A stretch of DNA of 64,000 nt, from the NCBI RefSeq assembly GCF_901709675.1, contig NC_051088.1, positions 20,682,693-20,746,692 on the forward strand. The letters are read 5' to 3'. Position 1 is the first letter of the stretch. Each line of letters starts with the position of its first letter. Under the pieces are notes generated by a model that was given only the letters and a program-made list of their open reading frames with translations, was not told the origin of the DNA and did not search any database. This DNA comes from Syngnathus acus (Eukaryota > Chordata > Actinopteri > Syngnathiformes > Syngnathidae). Positions 26,052-40,800 of the stretch are shown piece by piece. The position numbers and the translations under genes were made by a program.

Positions 26052-29000
26052 ATGACTTCCCAGTCGCTGCCACCTCAAATAGAGCCAGTCCTGAACAACG
26101 TTGAAAATAGAAGAACCTCAAACAAGACAACAGAAATCAGCAAAGTTGACTTGCATGCCAGGGGCCAATGGGCCAGCAAATCTGAGTTCCTTCTTGCCGT
26201 GGCAGGCCAGATCATTGGCCTGGGGAACGTGTGGAGGTTTCCGTACTTGTGCTACAAGAATGGAGGAGGTAAAATAAATGCAAGTAATGAAGCAATAAAA
26301 ATGAGCTTCTTCTACTCACCTCTTTTGCTTTATTTTATCTCTTGCTAATTTTTTCATAGCTTTCATAGACTTTACAACATCCTCTTCACAGAATGAACCA
26401 CGGGAAGTAAATGTTATCTGTGTGTCCAGGTGTGTTCTTTGTACCTTACCTTTTGTTCCTGGTGCTGTGTGGCATTCCTCTGTTCCTCCTGGAGACATCT
26501 CTGGGCCAGTACACGAGCCTAGGCGGTGTCAGCGCCTGGAGAACCATTTGCCCAATATTAGGAGGTACATTTGTATTGTACTTTATACTGTATTTAAAAG
26601 CTAAATTCAATTATATTAATCAATTGTATCAATCAAGCAAAACAGTAAGACTGCATAAACAACATTTGTCATTTCACTGGCTTTTCTTGGTCCATATCAC
26701 ATTGAGTGAACTAAAAGGGAAGAAACTAGTTAAAATCTAAATTAATAATTGCACAAGATTTATGTAAAGCTTTTTCTACACCATATGTATTCCATTGCTC
26801 TCCAAGGTTGGCAAAAAATACTGCATAGTAAATGCATTGCGCTTCAGGTTTGTGGTTGCGGTCACCAGATAGCATCAGTAAGATTTGCTTGTTCTCTTGT
26901 CTGTCTGCAGGGCTCGGCTATGCAAGCCAGATGATGATCCTGCATGGATGTGTGTACTACATCGTCATACTGGCTTGGGCTCTATTCTATTTGTCGTATA
27001 GTTTTCAGGAAGAACTGCCCTGGTCACACTGTAATAACTCGTGGAACACTGGTCAGTTAGTACAGTCGCTGCAATCAGGTCCACGCGGAAGGCATGAAGT
27101 ATAATACACGTATTTGTGTGCTTCCCTGTAGATGCTTGCTTCATGTATGACCATCGTAACCATACAGCCAATTTAAGCAGCCTGCCTGAGAACACCACGT
27201 CACCTATCATGGAATTTTGGGAGTCAGTGCATCCTCGGATTCATTGGTAATTAATTAATAAAGCTTATTGTAACAACTCTCTGTGTATGTTGTAGGCGAG
27301 AGGTGCTCCAACTTTCCGATAGCTTAGACGAGCTTGGTCCTATAAGCTGGAAACTTGCACTGTGTCTTGCCCTTGTCTGGTTCGTCTGTTACTTCTGCGT
27401 GTGGAAGGGTATTAAGTCCACAGGAAAGGTAAATATATAATTATGTCATGTTTTTCCCATTGTTTCTAATTGTCATTCTTCTCATTTCCTTTGCACTTTG
27501 TACTTTCTAGGTTGTGTATCTCACAGCCACCTTTCCATATGTGATGCTGTTTGTTCTGCTGGTGCGTGGTGTCACTTTGCCTGGAGCAGCCCAGGGAATC
27601 ATCTACTACCTCAAACCTAACCACACTCGCTTGGCAGACCCGCAGGTGTAGACAGACAGTTGTGTCCGTGAAATGTCAACTTTAGGTTTTGGATCAACAT
27701 CAGATTTCAAAGGTTACCGACAGAATTTAGATGAGATCAAATTCCTAATCTGTTTTAAATTATGGTAAGAAATGCTTGAAGCTTGCACTGTTTCTTTACT
27801 GTCTTCTTTTTTTGCAGGTATGGATGGATGCAGGCACCCAGATCTTTTTTTCGTATGGAATCTGTTTGGGGAGCCTCACAGCCCTTGGCAGTTACAACAA
27901 ATATAACAATGATTGCTACAAGTGAGACATTTTATCACACAGGCATCCACTCAAACCATACTGTGTGAAAAACTAGAAGCTAATGGTCAGATGGGTTCCA
28001 GAAAGAATGAAAGGAATGGCCCAAGAAAACATGCTTGGACACAGCCACACCTTCAAGAAAAGCCTTAGCAACCCAATTTCCCACACTCAAGTCAGTCATG
28101 CCCGAAAACAATCAAGCACTTAGCTTTTGGCTTCTCTTTACAGCTAATGCAGAATGCAAGGCCATCAACTACTGCCAGATGCACTTAAATACACGACTCA
28201 GTTTTATGTAAAATTTGATTTTTTTTCCTTTTGTGCATACAGGGACTCGTACTTTCTGTGCCTCCTGAACAGTAGCACCAGTTTCCTTGCAGGGTTTGCC
28301 ATCTTCTCAGTGCTTGGCTTCATGGCAGAGGAGCAAGGAGTGGACATCGCCACTGTGGCTCAGTCCGGTAAGAACACATTCGATACAAATATCCCAAAAT
28401 TTTTGATGAGCCTTTCTCTTGTTACTCCACTAGTGGGCAGTTTTCATTCTAGTTTACGTCATGTCTGTAGAACAAAGAAAGATCTATTTTCTTCAAAGTA
28501 AACTATTTTCAGCCTCAGCAGACCTCATTTCAGCTACCAACGGAGGATTACCACTGACTCTTTGTTGCTTTGGATTTACTTTTATGTTTGATACTCTTGC
28601 GTTTTTTTTCATCCCAGGGCCTGGCCTGGCCTTCATCGCCTTCCCCAGAGCTGTAGCCATGATGCCTATTCCTCAACTCTGGGCCATCTGCTTCTTCCTT
28701 ATGATCATCATGCTGGGGCTGGACACACAGGTTAGTAATATGACATATTACGTGAAGCGCCATAAATTAAAAAGAAACAAATCTTCTTTCTGTCTTGCAG
28801 TTTGTGAGTCTAGAGGCGTTGATGACATCTGTGACCGACTTGTACCCCCATCTGATCAGACGCGGCTACCGCAGAGAGCTCCTGCTGCTGTTTATCTGCG
28901 TTGTATGCTTCTTGATCGGGCTGATTATGGTGACGCCGGTAACATGACCTCTGTGTGAACGCATTGAACTAACCACTCACTTTGGATTTCATGATATTGA

Positions 29001-30612
29001 GTCGTCCACTTTGTGTGTGTCTTTGTCTTGCTGCCGGCCATGCAGGGTGGTCTGTATGTGTTCCAGATATATGATCATTTCTCCTGCAGTGGAGCCAGCT
29101 TATTACTTCTCTCCATCTTCCAGTCTATTGCAATTGGCTGGATCTATGGTAGGAAACAGTCACATGTTTTTAGCGCTCATGCGTTTGAGATTAAAAGGAA
29201 ATTGTATTAGAGCAGGGAGCAGAATGACATAAAACCAGTTTTGGTTATTACATTACTCACATACTTTAGCTTTTCTCCCACTCATGGTCAGTAGACCGAA
29301 CATGGCCGCAGCTTACCCTCTGTGGCAAGGAGATTGGCTCAAAGCCAGGCTCTTGTCTGTCTCCTCTGGACGCTCAATCAAGCCCCCCACTCTCTCGCCC
29401 TCACAGTCTGGTGGCTCTACATAGCCACTATTCTAGCCCAACCCAGCCCAGAGACAAAGGCATTTAAAAAAAATAATAAATTACACACAGACTGTTCCAT
29501 GCCATGTCAATTAAAGCTAAAAAATGCAATAAAGACAGAAAAGACTTTGCAGGTAGTAATGATTAAGGCAAAAACATAGATCCAACTAAATACCAAAGCA
29601 ACTTTTTTATGACTCTTCCAGTCGGAGGTGAATGTTTAGGTAATGAGAAAATCTGAGGGGGAATTCCACAGGAATATCAACTCCACTACACGGTTTGCTC
29701 CTTATTTAACCTTTTTACTCCATGACAATGGCTGTGACATTTCTCATGTCACCCTCAGGTGAGTTTAAATGTATGGCCATGTGAGCAGAATAATAAAGCC
29801 AGAGCTTAGTGTTTACTCAAATTACAGTCTCGTTAAAGAAAACTACGTCTCATTTAGAATTGTATATAATTGTATATCTGCTTAAAAGGGACTTTTTTTC
29901 CTGTCATTATAGCAACAAAATAACTACAACCACTTCTTTCGCGCAAAGGTGCCGAGCGCTTTTGTTCAAACATTAAGGACATGACGGGTCACAATCCCCT
30001 GCTTGTCTTCAAGCTGTGCTGGAAGTATCTGACGCCAGCCGTGTGCACAGTAAGTGACCTGCCATGAAGAAAATGTACGTAGATGTTTCCAGAGATGACC
30101 ACTTTACCCCATTTATTTTAAGTCCATCCGTCCTTTTTTAAAAAAACATCTTGTCCTCCATCCTCAGCCTACAAAATGTGCATGGGCATCTGTCTGGGGG
30201 AATGTAAAAACTTCTTTCATGTGACTTGTAGGCTACCTTCTTGTTCTCCTTGGTCTGTTGGTCTCCATTGAGCCTCGGGAAAGGCCTGGTCGCTCCAAGT
30301 TGGGCAACAGCACTGGGCTGGCTCCTCACCTTATCCTCTGTGTCTCTGCTTCCAATCTGGGCCATCTATGCACTCGCCATGACGCCTGGCACCCTCACAC
30401 AGGTTCTGACTTGTCCTTCAGTTGCTTTGTTCTTCTTGTGTCCACTTCTTGACATGCATTTAACCTCTGTGTGTGCTTCTGTCACACCACAGCGTTTTCA
30501 CACCCTGTGCAAACCCACCGTAAATTCTCCACATCCCGGCATCCTGGCCGAATACAGATCTGCAGTTCCCCTCAGCGAGAAGCCAAGGAAAGTAGTTGAC
30601 GACGTCATTTGA
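26052..30612 (+). CDS. SLC6-family Na+/Cl- dependent transporter (GABA/betaine/taurine/creatine subgroup)
   Basis: Fourteen coding exons splice in frame with GT-AG introns: 26052-26268, 26430-26564, 26911-27051, 27132-27222, 27296-27428, 27511-27645, 27818-27921, 28243-28367, 28618-28730, 28801-28938, 29046-29148, 29949-30049, 30232-30402, 30493-30612. The product is 608 aa, normal for SLC6, with both ends cytoplasmic and twelve membrane helices expected. Landmarks are the TM1 motif [18 protein letters not shown] (residues 56-73), a glycosylated extracellular loop 2 ([21 protein letters not shown]), [11 protein letters not shown] before TM5, [20 protein letters not shown] in TM6, [14 protein letters not shown], and GLDTQF in TM8. 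Members import a small amino acid or osmolyte with Na+ and Cl-. The sequence mixes GAT2/BGT1-like and TauT/CreaT-like features (C-terminal [17 protein letters not shown]), so no substrate or symbol is assigned. Odd residues are Gln53 where GABA/betaine members have Glu, and Thr397 in place of the usual Ser of GLDS. Confidence 0.93.
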
Positions 30613-33600
30613 AACGACGTGGCTAAGCATCGATTTGTGATGCACTGAAGCTATCCAGATGTGATCAAAAAGGGTGGACTTGCTTTGGATCTATGACCTC
30701 TCCAGCTATGCACGCCAAGCAAATACAGTTCAATTTGTTATGGTAGAATTGTTATTTGATTCTTTCTTGACGGTACTTTTCGGTGCAGGATTCTCAATGA
30801 TAAATGTTTACAATACCAGTTTACTAAACTTTACGTTGTAGTTGTGGTGGCTACAAATACTACGGTTCAGTGATGAGTTAATAGTCTTCACTTCTGCACA
30901 AATCAAATCCTCTTATGTTTCCTGTTAAGGGAATGGCGGGATGTTAGCATCACTGTACTGTCATGTTTTTTTTTTTATTATTATTATTGAACAAATTGGT
31001 GGGTAACACTCTTGCACAGCTATGATTTACATGGCACATTGTAGTTATTGCCATATTGGCTGCAAGCTCAGCAGTTGAGAATCAGATAAATCGATTTTAG
31101 GACACAACAACAAATCATTTCACTGTCTTTTCTTGACCTCGATTGTATCTTAACATACAAAGTATGCATTGCTTATTAATTCTTTGGGTTCATTTCTACA
31201 AATTTGGTTGTGAAGTGGGAAATGATGCCGCCAAAAAAATCCTTGACTTTACATATCAACAGTGTCTATTTAAAAATTGTGTCTCCTCCTGTATTTGATC
31301 ATTTGTTAATTGTGTCTATGTGTGTCCTGGCTGGCATCCAGTTTACAGTGTACCCCGCTTCGGCGCCGACTGACCAAAGTCGTGAGCGGCTCAGGTAGTG
31401 GCTGAATGGATAATTTTGTTCCACATAAATGTGTGAGGGGAAAACTGTGATTGTAAAATATGTGATTCCTATTCAATTGGTATCACTCAAGAGGCAGCTC
31501 ATAGCAAAACTTTCTGTCATCATTATTAATTAATACTGTACTGTAACCAATTGTGACTTTGCAAAGTAATTGTACTCCAATTATTTCGCTGAGACATAAA
31601 ACCTAGTTGCAATATTAGGGCAAGATATTTCTGGCATGATTGATATTTACTTAGCTGCATACACGATGTGAATAAAAAAGTGTGCACATGTTCTTTTATT
31701 CATGGGAGTGTTCCTGATCTAATTCTACCTGGGCTAGAAATAAAGCCTACACAAATTTACTTAAGTCATTCCATAAGAGGCAAAGTGAGTTCCCCACCTT
31801 CCATTTTGATCTTAATAGAAATTCTGGTTTTAGTAATGATGAAAGCAGGATGGAAAGCATCCATGTGTGCATTCCAAAGTTGCTGGCGGGGGTTAGGGGG
31901 GTTCTGACAGCAACACTTAGTAACAAAGCTTGGCGGTTACGTAAAAGGATCGGCTTGTCAATGAGCCGTATTGGATTCTCTCCTTTCCCAGTCACGGTAA
32001 GCGGCGGGCTGGTTCCATACACGTGACGTGGCACGTGGAGGCCTTCCATAGTTGTTTTGGTGATGTTCTGTATGCAGCCTGTGTGTGTTGGCAGGGGGGG
32101 TTGGCGGTTTATGTCCATATGGTTGCTTTGGCATACATCTCCGTCTCAGATGATAAGGATTAAAAATCATCCAATGGGTGAATGTGAGGTATTCATAAAG
32201 GGAGGGAGCGACCATTGGAGGGATTCGAGCCAAACTCTGTGTACTTCTGCACACACACACACACACGTCTGCCTGACATCATAGCAACCTGATCAAACAT
32301 CCTCTATCACACAAAAGGTTTTATTTGCTTTGGCTTTACAGACTTTTTTTACTGCCGTTAATACACTTGACAGTTTGGTGTGATGATCAAGCATCCGGCA
32401 AGACAAGGCAGGAGAACAAAATAGAGATGGGTAAGGGGGAGGGCGGGGGGTATATTGCATAACAGCTCAGTGAAGTGGACATGTGTTCGTTTTGAAGGCA
32501 TCACATTAAAATGAATAAAATTAGCGCAAGAACATTGTGAGCCCTAATTGTTTTATGTCTTACAATGCGTCTGTCTGTGCATGAGGTTAGTTTGCCGTCA
32601 CCACCCCCGCACACATTTAAAAGTTCAACAAAATCACAACTTCCAAAAAGGAATAGTAAGAGAAATCTCCACAATTCCACACTTTAGAGACCTTGTAAAG
32701 AAGAAGAATGCATTCTTGGAGGTTTTGTTCTCGCTCAGCAAGGCTGACAGCGGCAGTGCGCAGTGTTCCATGTTTGCCCATTCTTCACATCCTCTCTTAC
32801 ACGCTGCACCTCTCAGTTAAGATGTGCACCAATGAGAATTCAGATTAGAACGCCAACCTGCATGGGCTCTCATTACTAAGGTACTATGTGATGCTTCCAG
32901 GGACTCGTCACTCTGCACGGTGCAGGCTTCCATTGGTGACTCTGTCAATACGACAATATAAAATGGATGTTTTAATTACTTGTTGAAATATAATTGGGTC
33001 TCTGGAGCATCGAGGCTATTTTGAGCATGTTATTCAAACACCTGGGGTTTGCTTCAAACTTAAAAAAAGAGGTGGTGCTTTGTGTCTTCTTTAGGATGAT
33101 TTAGAAACTACTTGAGCTCCAGTGAAGCATGCACAGACTACACCTAAAGCTCTGACCACAACATGTTGAACTCTTCCTCCTTCATTCAGACATACAAAAG
33201 CCACAGGGTGTGTTAAAGTCACATTGCCCTCTCTGACATTGGCCTATGCAATTAACATCTCTCACAGGGACAATAAGTTCTTATTCATGGAACAACCATA
33301 AATTATCTATCGCTGCCTGGTTTGCTGAAACTCGCCACTTAAATCCTGTTTGAACAGTTTGAATTATTGAAATTGCCAAGCAGCAAAGGCTAAAAGCGAC
33401 AGGGACATTTTTATTTTGTTGAGTTAAAACAGTGCAGCGAAATGGCTTTTTTCGTGTGCGCAATCATTATTACATCCCCAACCAGGTTGTAAAAACATTT
33501 ATTCATCAGTTAGTAATTTGTCAAGGTGGGAGACGCTTGCGCTGATGAGGACGGAGAGTTGACCTGGGAGAGACATTTTTCTCCTCAAATATTATTCAGG

Positions 33601-33960
33601 TTCCTTTTCTATCTCTCCTCGCAGCACTTAAAAGATTTGAGGAAGCGAGCTAGAGGAAAGGGGGTGGGGGTGGAGGAGTGGTGATTGAGCGCAAAGGGGC
33701 AGGACTTTTTCTCTCTGGGTCCTATTAAGAGCAAACTTTGTGATTTGTTCTCCAAGTTCAGCCCAGACTGCGCACAGTTTCTCTGTGCTACGCCTTTCCC
33801 CCTCCATCCCTGCTCCTCTTTATGATTTTGTTGACGCTGTTTTACAGGACATGGCAGGATGCGCTTTTGGGACCAACAAGTAAGTTGTCTCCTCAAGCTT
33901 CGCTCCTTCGTGTTTCAGACGTCATATAATGTTTAGATGCTGCCCTGTGTGGAATGAACA
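30613..33960. other. Intergenic region between the SLC6 gene and adamts5
   Basis: No gene recognised. It includes the 3' UTR of the transporter (no single poly(A) signal stands out; an AATAAA occurs near 31,671), a SINE-like repeat remnant near 31,325-31,420, a short (AC)n run near 32,246-32,263, and the unresolved promoter and 5' UTR of adamts5 in the last few hundred bases. Confidence 0.5.
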
Positions 33961-36900
33961 ATGGTGAGGCTCCTTGGTGCTGCGGCAGGCGGCATGTTTT
34001 GGTTCCCTCTACTGTTGCTGTGTGTGCTGCTGGAGACGGAACTCGGAGCCGGAGTCTCCGTTTTCCAGGGTTTCTACCTTCCACCTGCAAATGGCTCGCT
34101 GATCACACCAGCCAGGAGGACAGATGGGGTCGTACGGACTATTGATCGGATTTATAACGGAGGGGGGAAGGCGGGGTACTTGATCTACCTGGATGGGAGT
34201 CGCTTTCAACTGGACATGGAGCGTGATGGGACCGTGATGTCGCATCACTTCAGCCCTCAGTATGTACTCGCCATGATGGGAGGCAGCTCGGAGTCTTTGC
34301 AGCGGGACTGCGTGTATCGCGGAACGGTGAACACCAATCCGGAGTCCCTGGCTGTTTTCAACCTTTGCGGTGGAGGTCTGGAAGGCTTCTTCGCCATGCA
34401 CGGTGTGCGCTACGCGGTCACGCCGATCGTCCGAGCCAAGGGGCACGAGAATGACGCGCGCGCTCTGCAAGACAAGGACGCGGAACACGCCCTCCACGTC
34501 TTCACGCGTGAGAGCTTCACGTTTGAAGCCGCACGCGACGGCCGTGAGAGCTGCGGGACGCGCGATCGTGGCAGAGGGCGCCGGGACGCAGCGCGGAAAA
34601 GTCGGCGCAAGGGTCGCTCGGGCAGAAAGAGGCCGGACAGAGAGATGCATGATCTGGGAGCGCGCGGGCGGAGATGGTGGAGCCGGCTCGTTCCAAATGC
34701 AGCTGCGGACAGCCACATGCGACGCAAAAGGTCGATCTCTCGCTCCAGACATGTTGAGCTTCTCCTGGTGGCAGATGAGACCATGACCAAGAAGTACGGC
34801 AAGGACTTAAACCACTATCTCCTCACCCTGGCCTCCATCGCTTCCAAGCTGTACGGGCACGCCAGTATCGAGAACCCCATCCGGCTGTCCGTGGTGAAAG
34901 TCACCACGGTCACCGACAAAGACAAAGGGCTGGAGGTGTCCAAGAACGCAGCGGCAACTCTCAAGAGCTTCTGCAAGTGGCAGAACCAGCAAAACCCGCT
35001 GGGCGACGACCATCAAAACCACCACGACGCCGCCATCCTCTTCACTAGGCAGGTAAACAAACTTCCACGCTCGACTTCCCGTCTCGAGGCGTCTGGTCGA
35101 CCGCTTGTCCTCCAGCCCGCACAGCAGCTTAGCGCCTCGGTGCGATGCCAAGGCAACCGAGTGACGCCATCGCTTGTTTTGATTTCTACGGCAGGCAAGC
35201 TGCTTCTCGTTGCGCATTTAAGCACACATGAAATTTGCTGACATGTTAGTTTCCCCGTGACTCAATGCGTAAAGGACACACAGGAAGACCAAAGCAAGTC
35301 TGGAGAACCTCATGCAATTGCTACCACCACTTTTCTGTCTTCCTCTATGTGCAGAAAATTGCGTGCGTAACACTGCTCAGCATCTGCGAAACAGCCATAA
35401 AAACTGTATTTCCTGCATGTGGTGTTTTTCTGGGCAAGTTCCTCTGTCTCCAGCCTACCCTCCCAATCCCTTGACAACCTTCAAGCCTCAGAGGCTGAGA
35501 CCTGATGCCTTTGCAGACAAATTCTTCCCAGGAATGTTAAAATTAACTCGAGGGTGCACCCCAGAAACATCCCTAAAAATTCCGATGCGACTAAATAAGG
35601 CAGTCAACCCCAGCCTTGTATTATCCTCCCATCACTCCAGTCTGCACATGTTTCCAAGTTCATTTTACAGCATCTGTCAGAAAAACAAACAGTCTGTATG
35701 GAGACCACACGAATTTAGCCTTTCTTTCACCCAAGTTCTCATTGCCTTATTTCAGACTCCCTCTTTAATTCTCTGCTGCCTGCACCACAGCCACACCTTT
35801 CTGCTCTTCACCCTGACTTTGGATCTGTAAAGGAGTAATCGTTCATTGGCAGCTATGTCAAAAGTAGTTGGCAAAGAGTCCCAGACCCTGCATGCCAACC
35901 ACCTACATTGTTGACACTCCACCTGCTTGGGCAAGCCCGCAGAGTAGACTGGTGACCCCACAAAAAAAGGAAGAAATAAAAAAGTGATGTCCTAAAGCCA
36001 ACATCAGTAGATAAGACCACAAAGTCAAACTACTACGTAGAAACCTGAATAGCAGGTTTTATTTGCTTTTTGAAAGTAAGTGTAAGTTACATGACCTCAT
36101 TTTTGGGGTCATGCCCTTCATAAGCCCATAAAAGCAGTCACCAGTTTACTTTGAGTTTGACCCTTGACCTATTTTGCGCTGTAAGTCCATCTTTAGGATT
36201 CTTAGCTGTGTCTGAGCACTAAAATTGATGTCACTTCAACCTGTCAATCAACGTGATGGGCAGACGTGCACATCTAAACACTGCAGGAAAGTAGAGAGTG
36301 AAACAGGAATGCACAAGCATAAGGTTACGGTTTCCCTTGAAAGAGCACTGCCAGGAAATAACTGCAGTTGGCTCAGGTGTCTTGCACCCAGCTGCATTGT
36401 GGATGAAAAAAAAAAAAAAAAATCAAAGAATTTCAGCATGTGTCATAGTTATTTGAACCAGTTCTTAATACTCTCCCTCTGGACATTTCGTTTTCTTGTA
36501 GATTTTGGCTTTCTTGTTATGTTCTGTTTCAACCAAGGTTTTTCAAAATTAGTGATTAAAACAACCAGGAAGGAAAAAATAAATAAAATAAAAATCCTGT
36601 CGGAAGGCAGCACAGTGTTCCTGTGGTTGGCATGACATTCCTTTTTTTGGAATCTAGGCTCCAGTGAGCTTCTTGTCTGGAGTTTGCATGTCCACCTGAA
36701 TGTTCACAACATGCTTCATGGAGCAGACTAAATTGTACATAGGTGTGAATGTGTGCGCAACTGTGAATGTCTGTCCATATGTGCCTCATGATTGGCTGCT
36801 AGCCAGTTCATGTGATCGTCTCCAACTCGCCCGCCACACCAATGAAAAATAAAGTGGATGGACGGCGACCGCATCATGTCAAAGCGACGACCTCCGTTCC

Positions 36901-37838
36901 AAACTCAATGAGGTTAGATGTTGCAAAACATGGACAGACACCAAAGTTGCTCCTGTTTTCACATATTGTTTCATTATTTGGATCGACATTGCCAATCATC
37001 CTAAAATGAGTTTTGACCCATCTGGTTTGTTTTTAGATGTTAGCTCAATAGTCAAAATAATTGGGAGGTATGCTAAATGACAATGTGATATTCTGGGATG
37101 CCTTGGGTGCATACCGATCCTTAAATGTACAAATTCCTACCCTGCTTTGCACGTCTGCTGACTTTATCCACATAGTTATGTCATTTAACCTTTTACATGG
37201 AATTTGCACGTGTGGCGGCGACGCCTCCCTTTTCCTGTGCACTTGACAAACCCACAACCTAGCACATCCATGACTTTTTGTCTGCATCACAGTGTACATT
37301 TCCCAGCTCCCGCCGCCGTCGCAGACGGCTCTTCTATTTGTTTTAGCCGTTCTTGATATTTCACACGTTATACTTTGTCTGGCATCCGTCGACGACCTGC
37401 AGACAGCCCAAAAGTCTCGACCTTGGCCGGCGGGCACGCTGCGTGGGTCAGCTCACTGTGACGCATCGATCGGTGGATGTTAGCTGTTCTTCTTTCATAA
37501 GCTCGTTTAGCCTCTCGGTTTTTCTTACCCGCGACCATCCCGGTGCATTCTTGTCGCTGAGAAACACTTTAGTTTGTTAGCCAAGACAAACTACTTCTCT
37601 GCTAAAACTCGCATGACTCTTTAAGGACAGCTATGCTTCCTCCTACTCCTTTTCGAGCATTCTTTATTTTTTTATTTACTTATGTATTATTATTATTAAT
37701 TTATTTATTTAATGTATTTACTTCTATTTGTTGGTTTATTTTTTGTTGTATGGACTTATGTGGCACTTTAGAGTGTTATTTGTTTTTTTTTTTGTTTTTT
37801 TGTTTTTCTTTTTTGTTTTGGATGTTCGAAATAAAGAT

Positions 37839-37873
<35 letters not shown>

Positions 37874-40800
37874 GGACAGCCTTTTCCACACATGCTGTAC
37901 ATGGTTTATGCAGATCCAACCGGTTAAAGTTCAGCTTTGGTGGTGGTCTCTGTTGAGTCATGACATCAGATGTGTAGTGTGTTTTCAGTGGGAGCTAAAC
38001 TAGCTTACTCAGACTTTTAACACGTGTGTCTGGTTGGCTGTTTGTTTAACTCAAATCTTGGCTAAGACCGGTCAGGCTCTCACGCGTCGGCACACCACCC
38101 GGCTGACTTTTTCATCCAGTCTGCCACCTGTTCTCCTGTTAGTTCTGCCAATACCTCCGTAACTCTATGCCCCCCCCCAACCACACCCAGTTCTTCTCTT
38201 TAATTTCCGGCATCTCTCCATCGCCATTTCCTTTGTTTGTTTCTTTTTTTTACAGCCATCTTTCTTTTCTCACTTGAAAAGAAAAACAACGTTAGAAGAA
38301 AAACAAGCAAAGTTTCTATTATTCCTCCTTTGATTCACACTTTTCTGAAAACACAAGCTTTCGCACCAGGGTCCTGGATGGGTTTGGTGAAGAAACAAAT
38401 ACAAAAGGAATGGGTTGACAGAGTGTAAGAAACTTTCTATACACTCCCACTGTTCGATTCAAGACAAACATTGTACTTGAGAGGAGAGGCCAGAGTTTCC
38501 CCTCACTGACCGGGTGTGTGTTGAGCCAAACCAAGTCACTATTTTGCTGTATGGCCCATGTCCATCCTGTTTGTTTCCTGTAAGCACATATGCTGTTTTT
38601 ATTTGAATGAACGGGAGTGATGTACATCTACATGTGCGTGTGTGCATATGGTCCCACCCAGTCAGTCAAGTGTGAGTGCATAACACAAGGGAGTTTGTTC
38701 CGAACTGGTCCACCCGGAACGGGTAAACACGTTCCCCGTAGAGTCTCTCCCCTGCAACCCAGCAAGTCTGTCAGCACCACTTAGCATGATGGTTCATCTT
38801 CATGGTTCATGCTTTTCCCATTTTTTGTGCACATGCAAGGATGTTTGTTTGTTGGTGTGCAAACATGCCATTTGCTGTCTGGCATGATGGGTGCGGGGAG
38901 TGTTAAGCAATCGATTTGCCGTTCCGTGGCAAGACACCCCGAGGGCTCGTCTGCATGTATGTGCAAGAATCAATTATCATGTAACCACTGGCAAATGGTG
39001 GTGGAAGAAATATTGGCAGAACACAGTAAACATCAAGTGCGTTGGGCTGATTTAAAAGTCTTTGTTTTGCATCTTTGCAGGACCTCTGCGGCCATCACTC
39101 CTGTGACACTCTAGGAATGGCAGACGTTGGCACTATCTGCTCTCCGGAGAGAAGCTGTGCTGTCATTGAGGATGACGGGCTTCACGCTGCATTCACAGTG
39201 GCACACGAGATCGGTAAGCATGGATTCACTTGTTAGGACGTAGAGAAACAGACAAGCTTGGGCTGGCTCATCTGTCAGCACCTCTGTGGTTGTTGACTAT
39301 CACATGAGTATTACCTGAGTGTTGATTGTGTTTTCTTTTCTCATTTTTGCTGCATGTGCAAACCTGTGGCATCATTTCTTGTCTCCATGGACCGTAAATA
39401 ATGTTTCAATTATTTCCACCTCAGGCCATTTGCTGGGTTTGTCCCATGACGACTCCAAATTCTGCGAGGAGCGTTTTGGAGTGAACAGCGACAAGAGGCT
39501 CATGTCCTCCATCCTCACCTCCATTGACGCATCCAAACCTTGGAGCCGCTGTACCTCAGCCACCATCACCGACTTCTTTGATGATGGCAATGGTGAGAAT
39601 TTTAAAACAACTTTATGAGTGACCAAAAGCAAGCATTATGAACTTCCACAGTATCCATCAATGAGCAAGGAATGAGTTTGTAGCCTCAGCCAAAGATCAT
39701 ATAACCTTCTTCAGCATGGTCATAAAATGTAACCTTCCACCAACATCATCTTCTACTTGCCCTTTTTGCAGCCGAGTGTCTTCTCGACTTACCTCGTCAG
39801 CCCCTATTGGGTCCCGAAGAGCTTCCGGGGCAGAGTTATGACGCCGTGCGCCAGTGCCGCCTGGCTTTTGGGCCAGAATACACCGTGTGCCCCGGCATGG
39901 ATGTGTGCTCTCGGCTTTGGTGCGCAGTTATTCGCCAGGGACAGATGGTGTGTCTGACCAAGAAGTTGCCAGCTGTGGAGGGTACACCCTGCGGGAAGGG
40001 ACGCATCTGCCTGCAGGGCAAGTGTGTGGACAAAACGCGCAAGAGACATTACTCGGTAGGAGGTGATTCCACTTTCCGTCTTTCTAGCAGAGCGGCGAAA
40101 GCTTGATGAGACTGACCCTTTCCTCTGTGCCCCAGTCATCCAACCATGGCAGTTGGAGCTCTTGGGGTTCTTGGGGTTCATGTACCAGAACATGTGGTGG
40201 TGGAGTGCAATTCGCCCAGCGGCTATGCAACAACCCGCCCCCACGGAACAACGGGCGTTACTGCACTGGGAAGAGAGCCATCTACCGGTCTTGCAATGTT
40301 ACGCCATGCCCACCATCAAGTGAGTGCAGCATCGTGTACAGCACAGGTGTCAAAGTCAAGGCCCGGGGGCCAGATACGGCCCGCCACATCATTTTAGGTG
40401 GCCCGCGAAGACAAATTGAAGTAAACTATGACTATGATGCGGCCCGTGTCAAAAATAGGTTTGACACCCCTGATGTAGAGAGCATCATCACAACCCAATA
40501 CAAAACGTTTCTTCTCATGCTGTTATCCTCCAGATAAGAGTTTCCGGCAAGAGCAATGTGAGGTGCGCAATGGCCCGCAGACAGATCCTAAAGGGGTGAA
40601 AACCTTTGTTGAGTGGGTGCCCAAATATGCTGGAGTTCTCCCAAAAGATGTGTGCAAACTCACCTGCAGAGCGAAAGGAACGGGTTACTATGTGGTGTTC
40701 TCACACAGGGTGAGTTATTGCCCCCCAAAAAAACATGTCCTGGAACATACTAGTGGAGAAGTTAACGAAACTCTCTCTTTTCAGGTGACAGACGGGACCG

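Noticed and set aside
34009-34752. Long minus-strand open frame (247 codons) in adamts5 exon 1
   Set aside because: It is the antisense shadow of a GC-rich, Arg-rich prodomain. It has no start context, splice structure or recognisable domain.
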